Source of the DNA: Siphonodentalium dalli | Lineage: Eukaryota > Mollusca > Scaphopoda > Gadilida > Siphonodentaliidae | DNA length: 64,000 bases | Reading direction: 5' to 3' | Assembly (NCBI GenBank): GCA_032622095.1 | Contig: CP136062.1 | Span: 196,673,887-196,737,886, forward strand | Shown: one piece after another, positions 26,501 to 36,243 of the stretch | Numbering within the stretch: position 1 is the stretch's first letter | Layout of the letters: each line of letters opens with the position of its first letter | Program-made: the position numbers and the translations under genes | The notes under the pieces: model-generated | What the model saw: only the letters and a program-made list of their open reading frames with translations | What the model was told of the DNA's origin: nothing | The model's database searches: none

Positions 26501-29500
26501 TCTTATTCCCTTCCTCTGCTGTCTTATTACTATTCTCTGCTGTCTTATTCATATTCTCCGCTGTCTTGTTACTATTCTCCGCTGTCTTATTACTATTCTC
26601 TGCTGTCTTATTACTATTCTCCGCTGTCTTATTCCCTTCCTCTGCTGTCTTATTCCTATTCTCCGCTGTCTTATTACTATTCTCCGCTGTCTTATTACTA
26701 TTCTCAGCTGTCTTATTACTATTCTCCGCTGTCTTAGTACTATTCTCTGCTGTCTTATTACTATTCTCTGCTGTCTTATTACTATTCTCTGCTGTCTTAT
26801 TACTATTCTCTGCTGTCTTATTCCTATTCTCCGCTGTCTTATTACTATTCTCTGCTGTCTTATTCCTATTCTCTGCTGTCTTATTACTATTCTCTGCTGT
26901 CTTATTACTATTCTCTGCTGTCTTATTACTATTCTCTTCTGTCTTATTCCCTGTCTCTGCTGTCTTATTACTATTCTCTGCTGTCTTATTCCCTTCCTCT
27001 GCTGTCTTATTACTATTCTCTGCTGTCTTATTCCTATTCTCCGCTGTCTTATTACTATTCTCCGCTGTCTTATTACTATTCTCTGCTGTCTTATTACTAT
27101 TCTCCGCTGTCTTATTCCCTTCCTCTGCTGTCTTATTCCTATTCTCCGCTGTCTTATTACTATTCTCCGCTGTCTTATTACTATTCTCCGCTGTCTTAGT
27201 ACTATTCTCTGCTGTCTTATTACTATTCTCTGCTGTCTTATTACTATTCTCTGCTGTCTTATTACTATTCTCCGCTGTCTTATTACTATTCTCTGCTGTC
27301 TTATTACTATTCTCTGCTGTCTTATTACTATTCTCTGCTGTCTTATTACTATTCTCTGCTGTCTTATTACTATTCTCTGCTGTCTTATTACTATTCTCTG
27401 CTGTCTTATTACTATTCTCTGCTGTCTTATTACTATTCTCTGCTGTCTTATTACTATTCTCCGCTGTCTTATTACTATTCTCCGCTGTCTTATTCCTATT
27501 CTCTGCTGTCTTATTACTATTCTCTGCTGTCTTATTACTATTCTCTGCTGTCTTATTACTATTCTCTGCTGTCTTATTACTATTCTCCGCTGTCTTAATA
27601 CTATTCTCTGCTGTCTTATTCCTATTCTCCTCTGTCTTATTACTATTCTCCGCTGTCTTATTACTATTCTCTGCTGTCTTATTACTATTCTCTGCTGTCT
27701 TATTACTATTCTCCGCTGTCTTATTACTATTCTCCGCTGTCTTATTACTATTCTCTGCTGTCTTATTACTATTCTCTGCTGTCTTATTACTATTCTCTGC
27801 TGTCTTATGCCTATTCTCTGCTGTCTTATTCCTATGCTCTGCTGTCTTATTACTATTCTCTGCTGTCTTATTACTATTCTCCGCTGTCTTATTACTATTC
27901 TCCGCTGTCTTATTCCTATTCCCTGCTGTCTTATTACTATTCTCTGCTGTCTTATTACTATTCTCTGCTGTCTTATTCCTATTCTCTGCTGTCTTATTAC
28001 TATTCTCTGCTGTCTTATTCCCTTCCTCTGCTGTCTTATTACTATTCTCTGCTGTCTTATTACTATTCTCTGCTGTCTTATTACTATTCTCCGCTGTCTT
28101 ATTACTATTCTCTGCTGTCTTATTACTATTCTCTGCTGTCTTATTACTATTCTCTGCTGTCTTATTACTATTCTCTGCTGTCTTATGCCTATTCTCTGCT
28201 GTCTTATTCCTATTCTCTGCTGTCTTATTACTATTCTCTGCTGTCTTATTACTATTCTCCGCTGTCTTATTACTATTCTCCGCTGTCTTATTCCTATTCC
28301 CTGCTGTCTTATTACTATTCTCTGCTGTCTTATTACTATTCTCTGCTGTCTTATTCCTATTCTCTGCTGTCTTATTACTATTCTCTGCTGTCTTATTCCC
28401 TTCCTCTGCTGTCTTATTACTATTCTCTGCTGTCTTATTACTATTCTCTGCTGTCTTATTACTATTCTCCGCTGTCTTATTACTATTCTCTGCTGTCTTA
28501 TTACTATTCTCTGCTGTCTTATTACTATTCTCTGCTGTCTTATTACTATTCTCTGCTGTCTTATTACTATTCTCTGCTGTCTTATTACTATTCTCTGCTG
28601 TCTTATTACTATTCTCCGCTGTCTTATTACTATTCTCCGCTGTCTTATTACTATTCTCTGCTGTCTTATTACTATTCTCTGCTGTCTTATTACTATTCTC
28701 TGCTGTCTTAATACTATTCTCTGCTGTCTTATGCCTATTCTCTGCTGTCTTATTCCTATTCTCTGCTGTCTTATTACTATTCTCTGCTGTCTTATTACTA
28801 TTCTCCGCTGTCTTATTACTATTCTCCGCTGTCTTATTCCTATTCCCTGCTGTCTTATTACTATTCTCTGCTGTCTTATTACTATTCTCTGCTGTCTTAT
28901 TCCTATTCTCTGCTGTCTTATTACTATTCTCTGATGTCTTATTCCCTTCCTCTGCTGTCTTATTACTATTCTCTGCTGTCTTATTACTATTCTCTGCTGT
29001 CTTATTACTATTCTCTGCTGTCTTATTACTATTCTCTGCTGTCTTATTACTATTCTCTGCTGTCTTATTACTATTCTCTGCTGTCTTATGCCTATTCTCT
29101 GCTGTCTTATTCCTATTCTCTGCTGCCTTATTACTATTCTCTGCTGTCTTATTACTATTCTCCGCTGTCTTATTACTATTCTCCGCTGTCTTATTCCTAT
29201 TCCCTGCTGTCTTATTACTATTCTCTGCTGTCTTATTACTATTCTCTGCTGTCTTATTCCTATTCTCTGCTGTCTTATTACTATTCTCTGCTGTCTTATT
29301 CCCTTCCTCTGCTGTCTTATTACTATTCTCTGCTGTCTTATTACTATTCTCCGCTGTCTTATTACTATTCTCTGCTGTCTTATTACTATTCTCTGCTGTC
29401 TTATTACTATTCTCTGCTGTCTTATTACTATTCTCTGCTGTCTTATTACTATTCTCCGCTGTCTTGTTACTATTCTCCGCTGTCTTATTACTATTCTCCG

Positions 29501-30184
29501 CTGTCTTATTACTGTTCTCCGCTGTCTTATTACTATTCTCTGCTGTCTTATTCCCTTCCTCTGCTGTCTTATTACTATTCTCCACTGTCTTATTCCCTTC
29601 CTCTGCTGTCTTATTACTATTCTCTGCTGTCTTATTCCTATTCTCTGCTGTCTTATTCCTATTCTCTGCTGTCTTATTACTATTCTCTGCTGTCTTATTA
29701 CTATTCTCTGCTGTCTTATTACTATTCTCCACTGTCTTATTCCCGTCCTCTGCTGTTTTATTACTATTCTCCACTGTCTTATTCCCTTCCTCTGCTGTCT
29801 TATTACTATTCTCTGCTGTCTTATTCCTATTCTCCGCTGTCTTATTACTATTCTCCGCTGTCTTATTACTATTCTCCGCTGTCTTATTACTATTCTCCGC
29901 TGTCTTATTACTATTCTCCGCTGTCTTATTACTATTCTCTGCTGTCTTATTACTATTCTCTGCTGTCTTATGACTATTCTCCGCTGTCTTATTCCCTTCC
30001 TCTGCTGTCTTATTCCTATTCTCCACTGTCTTATTACTATTCTCCGCTGTCTTATTACTATTCTCCGCTGTCTTATTACTATTCTCTGCTGTCTTAGTAC
30101 TATTCTCTGCTGTCTTATTACTATTCTCTGCTGTCTTATTACTATTCTCTGCTGTCTTATTACTATTCTCTGCTGTCTTATTCC
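20506..30184 (-). CDS. Candidate giant repeat-coding exon, about 455 heptads
   Basis: On the minus strand the sequence is open from an acceptor-like TTCATTTAAAG (just right of 30184) to a donor-like GTAGGT (reverse complement at 20500-20505). Almost all of it is a seven-residue repeat N-K-T-(A/V)-E-(N/E)-(S/R/G), followed by a tail TTAASNERDHDL. The homologous block at 32443-32580 has the same splice-like borders and the same tail with only about four heptads. Two broken units (10 nt near 21668 and 11 nt near 22604) sum to 21, so the frame changes between them and then returns. Length is 9679 bases, one more than the expected 2+3n+1, because of a run of eight T near the 3' end. If translated it would add roughly 3200 low-complexity, charge-balanced residues with an N-x-T sequon per unit. 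The alternative is a non-coding intronic minisatellite. Coding status is an inference. Confidence 0.35.
20580..30184. repeat. 21-bp minisatellite array, about 455 units, 9.6 kb
   Basis: The core is TGTCTTATTACTATTC with a variable CTCTGC, CTCCGC or CTCCAC ending. Main variants are TTACTATTC, TTCCTATTC and TTCCCTTCC. Since 21 is a multiple of three, several frames stay open on both strands. There is higher-order structure: the marker ATTATCCACT recurs at 23361, 24789 and 26091 (steps of 68 and 62 units) and CTTATGC at 27804, 28182, 28728 and 29085 (steps of 18, 26 and 17 units), which shows growth by block duplication. Confidence 0.98.
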
Positions 30185-31154
30185 CTTTAAATGAATAAGA
30201 AATATAAAGTTGAACCAAATTTTGTCAAAAATCATTCCTATCAGAAATATACCTGTGTATATGAATATTGTAATCATTGAACCAAGGCAGGCCTTAAATC
30301 CATGGAATTTTGAGAGAATAAAAATATAACATCTAGCTACTGAGTATCATTTGTTTTTATGAAAATCAAATTAAGAATCATTGTTCTGATTCTCATCAGA
30401 TGTTAATTAAGCCCTGCAATGTTGTACTGTTACATAATCTTTTAGCACATTCCCAGTTTCAATTTAATTATAGGCATGTGGAAGTGTAAATGGACACTTG
30501 ACCCACGTTAATTTGTGGGTTCCCACAAACACTTTAGTTTAGCTGACAAAAGAAAATCCATGATAAATTATTAAACCATGGGCCCAGCACAACTTAAATC
30601 TGTATTCTTAATTCAAGGAGCAAATAATTGCTCTTGTTGTGTTATTCTCTCATTGAATAGACTCATTGAAAAGACTGTTATCAAAACAACAGCTAGTGTA
30701 TAATTTTCGGTGTGGCAACAAACTGTGTATTGCTGGCTATACACTCAGAGAAATGTAACTCTTTCTATATGCTCAATGTTCATTGATGAATAGTTCCCTT
30801 AGAACATTTCTAAATATTATTTGACCCATGCTCTTTTGTTGAACTTATAATCTGAACATTTCCCACCAAACAATATCAATCCTTCTGAACTTGTATTATT
30901 TTTTCATATATCTGTCATCTGCTCTTATTACATAAACGCCACTCCAAAATAATAACAGAGCATTCCAATGTATACTTTCCTAACTGAATGTGAGAATCCA
31001 TTTAGTATAGAAAGTGTTAACAGGTTATGAATGTTAAATGTTATGCATTTGTAAAAGAAAAACAAAATGTTGCAATTTGGTGCTGGTATACCGTGATTAA
31101 CCCCCACATTGCCAGGAAGTGAGTTTTCTTTTCAGTTGATAATAGCTCACTTAC

Positions 31155-31259
31155 TTCCACCTGAATTGAAAGATGCACTAGATCTTGCAGCGACATCATT
31201 TTCTGTATCGCTCAACTCGGAATCGATCTCCATGCATATGTTATTTTGATGCTCGGAGT
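31155..31259 (-). CDS. BEN-like protein, acidic linker exon, duplicate A
   Basis: 105 bases (2+102+1), acceptor ATATATTTCAG, donor GTAAGT. It differs from duplicate B at a handful of positions, some silent (GAA/GAG, ATT/ATC) and some changing residues (SEH versus SDH; AARSSAS versus AMRSSAA). The open frame and intact splice sites in both copies suggest that neither is long dead. Confidence 0.7.
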
Positions 31260-32442
31260 CTGAAATATATAAATGATAAGTTGTTTGGGAAAATCTGCCT
31301 GTAGGTACTCTTTTAATTTAATTAATTTAAAAAAACCCAGAAATTAACATTTTCGTGGCATAAATTAGTATGGATAGCAACCAAAAGAACAAGTTTACGA
31401 AAAAAGACGAAACTCAATGATAATATAATTGTCATGACTTATTCATCTGAAAAAAACTAATGTATGGAACTGACAGCCGCAAGTAACATTCTTCAACATA
31501 AAAAAGGCCTGTACTGGATTTTTGAAAAAACAAAATGCATGGACATTTAATGCATCATGAGTTCTGTTACAATGGGTCAATCATCATGTATCATGATTGG
31601 TATCGTATTGTGACAAACTCAGACCAAGTGAATCATTACAGCAATACTCATTTTGTGTCGCCATTGAATCACACCTGTGATATCAATATATAATTGAATC
31701 TTGAATATTGACATGGCCCTATAACTTTATACTAGTAGTTATCCACATACTGAAAATTTATCAGTATTTATCACCGTCGGGGATGTACTATTGTGACACT
31801 AAAACAAACAATTATGGATCAGGCTGCCCTAATAATGAACAGAAAATTTATAATAACCCTCAACAGTACTTTGGTGTGCTAAATAAATAATAAAATACCA
31901 CTGGTATGATATTCAGTCATTTCAGTGATGTTCAAAACCTACTGTAAACAAAGCAATGTTTTTCAGAAGCAAGTTCGCTTCTTTTTTGTTTTCCATTCTC
32001 TGTACGGGTATGCATTTTTGCAAAACATTCCCATGCTGCAGCTTATGATTTGAAAATGAAGCATATTTCAAGTGAATTCTATTTTTACTTTATTGTACCA
32101 TGCATTCAGTTAAGACAAGATATCCAATTGTATTTGAAGAAGTCAGTTATGACTATATCGCCCTTAACAATATACATGTATATTCTATTATATCTATTTT
32201 GCATTTGTACTTTCCATGTTTGTATTGTAAATCAAATTATCCTATATCTGCAAATAAATGGAAATGAAATACAAACTTTATTAATCAATTCAGTAGGAGG
32301 ATACTAATGCTTTGGTGTTCACTTGAAACAGGAATTAATGATTATTAATCACACAGAAGCAAGGCATTTTCTTATTTTTATCTCAGATTTCTAAATACTA
32401 TACTGGTGATTTTACTAAATCAATTTCTATATTGTCACCTAC

Positions 32443-32580
32443 TTTGGAAAATTGAACAAAACAGGTCGTGGTCCCGTTCACTAGAAGCTGCTGTGGTCAT
32501 TTTCACTGTCTTTTTCCCCTTCTCCACTGTCTTATTCCTCTTCCCCGCTGCCTTATTCCCCTTCTCCACTGTCTTATTCC
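32443..32580 (-). CDS. Candidate ancestral repeat-coding exon, four heptads
   Basis: 138 bases = 2+135+1, exactly the phase class of the exons before and after it. The acceptor-like site is TTCATTTAAAG and the donor-like site is GTAGGT, a moderate match. It encodes lysine-rich heptads (NKTVEKG, NKAAGKR, NKTVEKG, KKTVKMT) and then TAASSERDHDLFCSIFQ. It would link the N-terminal block exon at 33469 to the acidic exon at 31155. Inclusion in mRNA is inferred from phase and conservation of the tail in the expanded copy, not proven. Confidence 0.45.
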
Positions 32581-33468
32581 CTTTAAATGAATAAGAAATA
32601 TGAAGTTTAACCAACTTTAATAGTTTAGCGAACAAAAAAAACCCATAATAAATACAATGTACCATGGGCCCGGTGCAACTTAAACCTGTATCCTTAATTC
32701 AAGGAGCAAATAATTGCTCTTGTTGTGTTGTTCTCTCATTGAAAAGACTTTCATCAAACCAATAGCTAGTGTATCATTTTTCACATCAATCAGGCGAAAA
32801 ATCAACATGAAATTTTTGATAACTATATATATATACTGGTATATGATATATTAAAGGTGGTAACTTAACTTATTTAGACTAAAATAATGGCTTGCATGAG
32901 ACTTTATATTGTGAAACTTGGTCAAGTTTTAGTTTTATACCTCTGTTTGTAACTGTACCTTTCTTTGCTTTGCTTTTGAATCTTTGGCATTCATCCTTTG
33001 AATCTGAATATAAAACATGTCTGCATCAGAAAACCTATTAGACTGCATGTACAGTAACATGAACAATTGAAAATTGAGATTCTCAAAAGTGGAATATGAG
33101 ATAATAGAATGAAGTTTACAGTCAACAGTTTGATTGGGCATTTCGCTTTACAAATGCATGCCAATGGAAGATACATACTTGCACCTGCAATGTGTAACAA
33201 CACATCTTACATCGATAACATGGAACTTCGTACCCATGATAGTGCATATAAATGATCAAATTTATCATTCAACTGCAAGTAGATGGATTAAGTCCAGGAG
33301 TGCGAATGTAAACAATTGCTCGAAATACAATGTGCTTGTTAATTAAATAAATTAGTTACTGAGTCCATTTTCCGTTCTTGGACCACATTTAAATAGTATA
33401 TCATCAATGAGGGAAATTAATTCACTGACAATCATCAACCGCTAGTAGTAGTATCTATGAAGACTCAC

Positions 33469-33637
33469 CAGAAACAAACAAAACTGTTGCAGTATATTCA
33501 TGACTCCCGTATGAAGCGAAGCATGATCGAATCCTCCACATTGAAGTCTCCTTCCTCGCCTTCTTCATTGAGAATCTGTGATCCTCTTAGAGGATCACTA
33601 AGGATATTGTCTTGACAATATCGGACTATATACCATT
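33469..33637 (-). CDS. BEN-like protein, exon 2 (frame disrupted)
   Basis: Acceptor TTCTATTGCAG and donor GTGAGT bound 169 bases. The exon opens WYIVRYCQDNILSDPLRGSQ, in phase with the first exon, and stays open for 45 codons to a TGA at 33498-33500. In the +1 frame the end reads GSHEYTATVLFVS and finishes in the phase required by the next exon. Expected length is 168, so there is one extra base around 33509-33516. This is either a real frameshift (the gene or allele is damaged) or a sequence error. The first part resembles the tryptophan-tyrosine-containing N-terminal block seen in other invertebrate BEN-like proteins, as far as I recall. Confidence 0.6.
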
Positions 33638-34427
33638 CTGCAATAGAAAAATGGAGTATTAAAAATATTTTTTTGAGTAATTCTTATGATTAATGATTTG
33701 AATAACGAGCTGCAGCCAAATGTTTAGTCCATTGACACATGATAATCACCTATTTGATTTTCAAACTAGAATATTCAGAACTTTGATATGTATCTTTGTT
33801 TGCAGGTGAGTTCCTATTTATGTACATGTATATTATATCAAATTTGATGAAATCATTAATAGCAGCTAATTTGAATATAATATTGGCCTTTGCAACAAGA
33901 ATACTCTAGGCTGCTATAATAGAGGGCCCCTTCCCCCCATTTTCGTATGCCGGATTCGACCTATTTTGGACCCGTACGCCTGATTCAAGACACAAATTAA
34001 GCTGGATTCCGGATTCATGTATTTATATAAACGGATTCCATTTCGGGTGAAATATTGCGATTTGGTTCCTCATTTGTTTAATAGATCATAATATCATGAA
34101 TTTTATATGGGATCCAATCTGATGCACACTCTTATAGGACTTAGTCCATATATATTCGTTTGTATACGGTGCTCTTTATCTTTCCGGTCATTATTTGCGG
34201 CGGTTGTCCGAAGTGTAGATTTACCGGAACCGGCAAGAGTTACGGTTCCTAATTAGTGTCAAGGCCATTGCATCGAAATTGGATTCCCATAAATTTCGCG
34301 TGTTTACCGGTATGCTGCTAGAAACAGCATGTAGGTTGTCATTTCGGGACGGAACTCGCCCCGAGATGAGGAGTTTTGTTGCTCAACCTATAGTATCTTA
34401 TGCGCCACAGGCGTTCGTATATAGGTA
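33638..34427 (-). other. Intronic stretch of the BEN-like gene
   Basis: From the exon 2 acceptor to the Copia target duplication. GGATTC/GATTCC words cluster at about 33950-34040. No coding feature is seen. Confidence 0.4.
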
Positions 34428-34432
34428 GTACC

Positions 34433-34573
34433 TGTGAGATTGTGATTATTAGATATACAGTATAGAAACAGTCTATAGATTGACAAAGGTGAAACAGACT
34501 ATAGTGTGATGTAAATAGAGGGAACAACCAAGATGGCCATTGAAGGTGAAAGGAAAATAGTGTTTCCAGGTTG
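34433..34573 (+). repeat. Copia 5' LTR, first part
   Basis: Matches 40571-40715 of the 3' LTR with two substitutions and a 4-bp gap (ATAGTG versus ATTATTAGTG). It is interrupted after CCAGGTTG by the LINE. Confidence 0.93.
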
Positions 34574-36177
34574 TATCTGTAGTGGGTTCAGTGCAGTAAC
34601 CAATTCTGGTTTTAGGCGCACTGGGTGGAGGATGATGTTGGTTCCGTCGAGGACTCTGATGGTGCTGTGTCCTCAGGTTCAGTGATTCCATCGTTGCGGA
34701 GTGCCCGTAAGAATAACTCTGGATCACTGTTGCACACGATCCGGTCTTCCAGTTGGTTCCAATCCAGGATCGTCTTGTTAAAGAAAGAATGTTTTAATTG
34801 GTTACAGCTGGTACGCCGTGGCTCGAAGGCTCTTACATTTTTACATTCTTCTTTTTCGACGATGTTTGTTGTCACACAGTCAACAAATTTTTTGGCTGTG
34901 ATCTTCCTGCCTGATTTCTTAGGCGTTAGGTAGTTGTTTGCACTTAATGCTGGCACCCTCCCCTCAACTATCTTATGGAACTGGATGAGACGCTGCATGT
35001 TCTCTACGCCGCTCGTCTAGGGGTTTTAGATCTAGTTCCTCAAGCATGGTGGTGACTGATGTTCCTTGGCGACTATAATTATTCTTTATGAATCTCGCAC
35101 TCCTTCGCTGTACTTTTTCAAGGTGGTCAATGTCTTTCTTTAAGTGGGGGTCCCATACCACTGCTCCATATTCGAGCGCCGATCTCACTGTAGCGATGTA
35201 AGCTGTCTTTTTACATTTCTCTGGAGCATGTCTGATGTTTCGTCTTAGGAGGCCTAAAGCACAGTTTGCTTTCTTTGTTGTCTTCCTAATATGGGCTGAC
35301 CATGTCAGGTCGTTGGTAAAGGTCAGTCCCAGGTATGGGGTCTCAGCTGTTGTCTCCAGTATGTGTTCTCCCAGTTGGTACATGTATGATGATTTGTTTT
35401 TGGTGCTCATGATGTTACATTTTTTGGAGTTGAAACGCATACCCCAGTTTTCAGCCCAGTCTTCAAGCTTCTTTAGATCTTTTTGGAGTATGTGGTGGTC
35501 TTTCTGTGAGGTGATGTTTCTGTATAGCAGGCAGTCATCTGCGAACAGTCTCACTTGGGATTCTACACATGTCGGTAGGTCGTTTATATGTATCAGGAAC
35601 AGGAGTGGTCCTAATACTGTGCCTTGGGGGACTCCTGAATCAACTGGGACATATGATGAGTAGCTTCCTTCAACAACTACTCGCATTCGTCTTTTGGTTA
35701 GGAATGATGAGAGCCAGGTGTGTATATTTCCTTTAATTCCATAGTTTTGAACTTTCTGTAGTAGTTTGTTGTGCGGTACAGCGTCGAAGGCTTTTGAGAA
35801 GTCAAGTATTGCTATATCTGTTTGGATGTCTTTGTTGAAGGATTGGAGCAGGTCATCTGATGTTGTTAGTAGCTGTGTTACGCATGAGTAGCCTTTCCTG
35901 AATCCATGATTTAATTTGGTCAGGACTTCATGTTTGTCAAGATGGTTCAGCAGGTGACGGCATATAATATGCTCCAGTATTAAGGAAACTGGTCGGTAGT
36001 TTTCCGGTTTGTGGACGTCCCCCTTCTTAAATACCGGAGCAACGTTTGCGTCCCTCCAGTCTTGTGGTAGTTCTCCTGTGGTGATGGATTTGTGAAAAAT
36101 ATAGGTCAGTCCTGGAGCGATGGAATTGGCACATTTTTTCAGGACTTGATTTGGAAGGGCATCTCAGGTCCGCTAGG
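34574..36177 (-). mobile_element. 5'-truncated non-LTR retrotransposon inserted in the Copia 5' LTR
   Basis: Minus-strand LINE fragment. It starts inside the reverse transcriptase domain at the right, and its 3' tail is at the left. A short direct repeat AGGTTG borders it on both sides (34568-34573 and 36175-36180), consistent with a target duplication. It must be younger than the Copia insertion. Confidence 0.9.
34612..36170 (-). pseudogene. LINE reverse transcriptase fragment (Jockey/CR1-like)
   Basis: Recognisable blocks in order on the minus strand: ELPQDWRDANVAPVFKKGD, NYRPVSL, HGFRKGYSC, LDFSKAFDAVPHNKLL, GVPQGTVLGPLLFLIHINDL, the catalytic FADD within VRLFADDCLLYR, then WGMRFNSKKC and a C-terminal region ending near 34612. 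This order is typical of non-LTR reverse transcriptases of the Jockey/CR1 type. Breaks: no endonuclease (5' truncation), a frame change near 36140, loss of a few residues after RPVSL, and a frame change near 35000. It cannot encode an active enzyme. Confidence 0.9.
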
Positions 36178-36221
36178 TTGTTCATCCATAAGTATTTGAT
36201 AACCATTCTACCTTAGTTTCA
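36178..36221 (+). repeat. Copia 5' LTR, second part
   Basis: Resumes TTGTTCATCCATAAG after the LINE and runs to the LTR end TTTCA. It is identical to the matching part of the 3' LTR. Confidence 0.92.
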
Positions 36222-36233
36222 TGGTAGCAGAGC
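36222..36233 (+). other. Primer-binding site for initiator tRNA-Met
   Basis: TGGTAGCAGAGC directly follows the 5' LTR. The first eleven bases are complementary to the 3' end of animal initiator tRNA-Met (ending CTCTGCTACCA), the usual primer for Copia elements. Confidence 0.85.
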
Positions 36234-36243
36234 GAGTGGCATT

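Larger units (their letters stand above)
19341..30705. repeat. Segmental tandem duplication, copy 1 (with expanded 21-bp array)
   Basis: Sequence from about 19341 (GGCAACAAACTCTGTATTAC) through the coding exon at 19712 and up to the array matches 30713-32510, and the flank beyond the array (30185-30705) matches 32581-32786. The order is the same in both copies and they adjoin, so this is a direct tandem duplication. Copies differ by many substitutions and a few hundred-base indels, so it is old compared with the growth of the array. Confidence 0.9.
30713..32786. repeat. Segmental tandem duplication, copy 2 (unexpanded)
   Basis: Homologous to 19341-30705 without the array expansion. It contains the duplicate acidic exon (31155-31259) and the four-unit seed of the 21-bp repeat (32443-32580). 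It has extra sequence relative to copy 1 at about 31058-31140 and 31470-32020, and lacks about 300 bp of the downstream flank. Confidence 0.9.

Noticed and set aside
20469-30097. Plus-strand open frames of about 2800 and 3150 codons across the 21-bp array (CCLITIL-like and AVLLLFS-like heptads)
   Set aside because: A 21-bp period keeps all stop-free frames open. They lie antisense to the BEN-like gene, have no plausible splice borders and no start with flanking coding sequence.
20580-30184. CRISPR-like array
   Set aside because: Units are contiguous 21-mers with no unique spacers, and the context is a eukaryotic intron-containing gene.
20110-32307. An 85-codon frame at 20110-20367 with a relative at 32050-32307
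   Set aside because: Similarity is explained by the segmental duplication. Substitutions do not favour silent sites, and the strand is opposite to the gene.
33134-33346. 70-codon plus-strand frame near the BEN-like exon 2
   Set aside because: No homology pattern, and it is antisense to a supported gene without splice signals.
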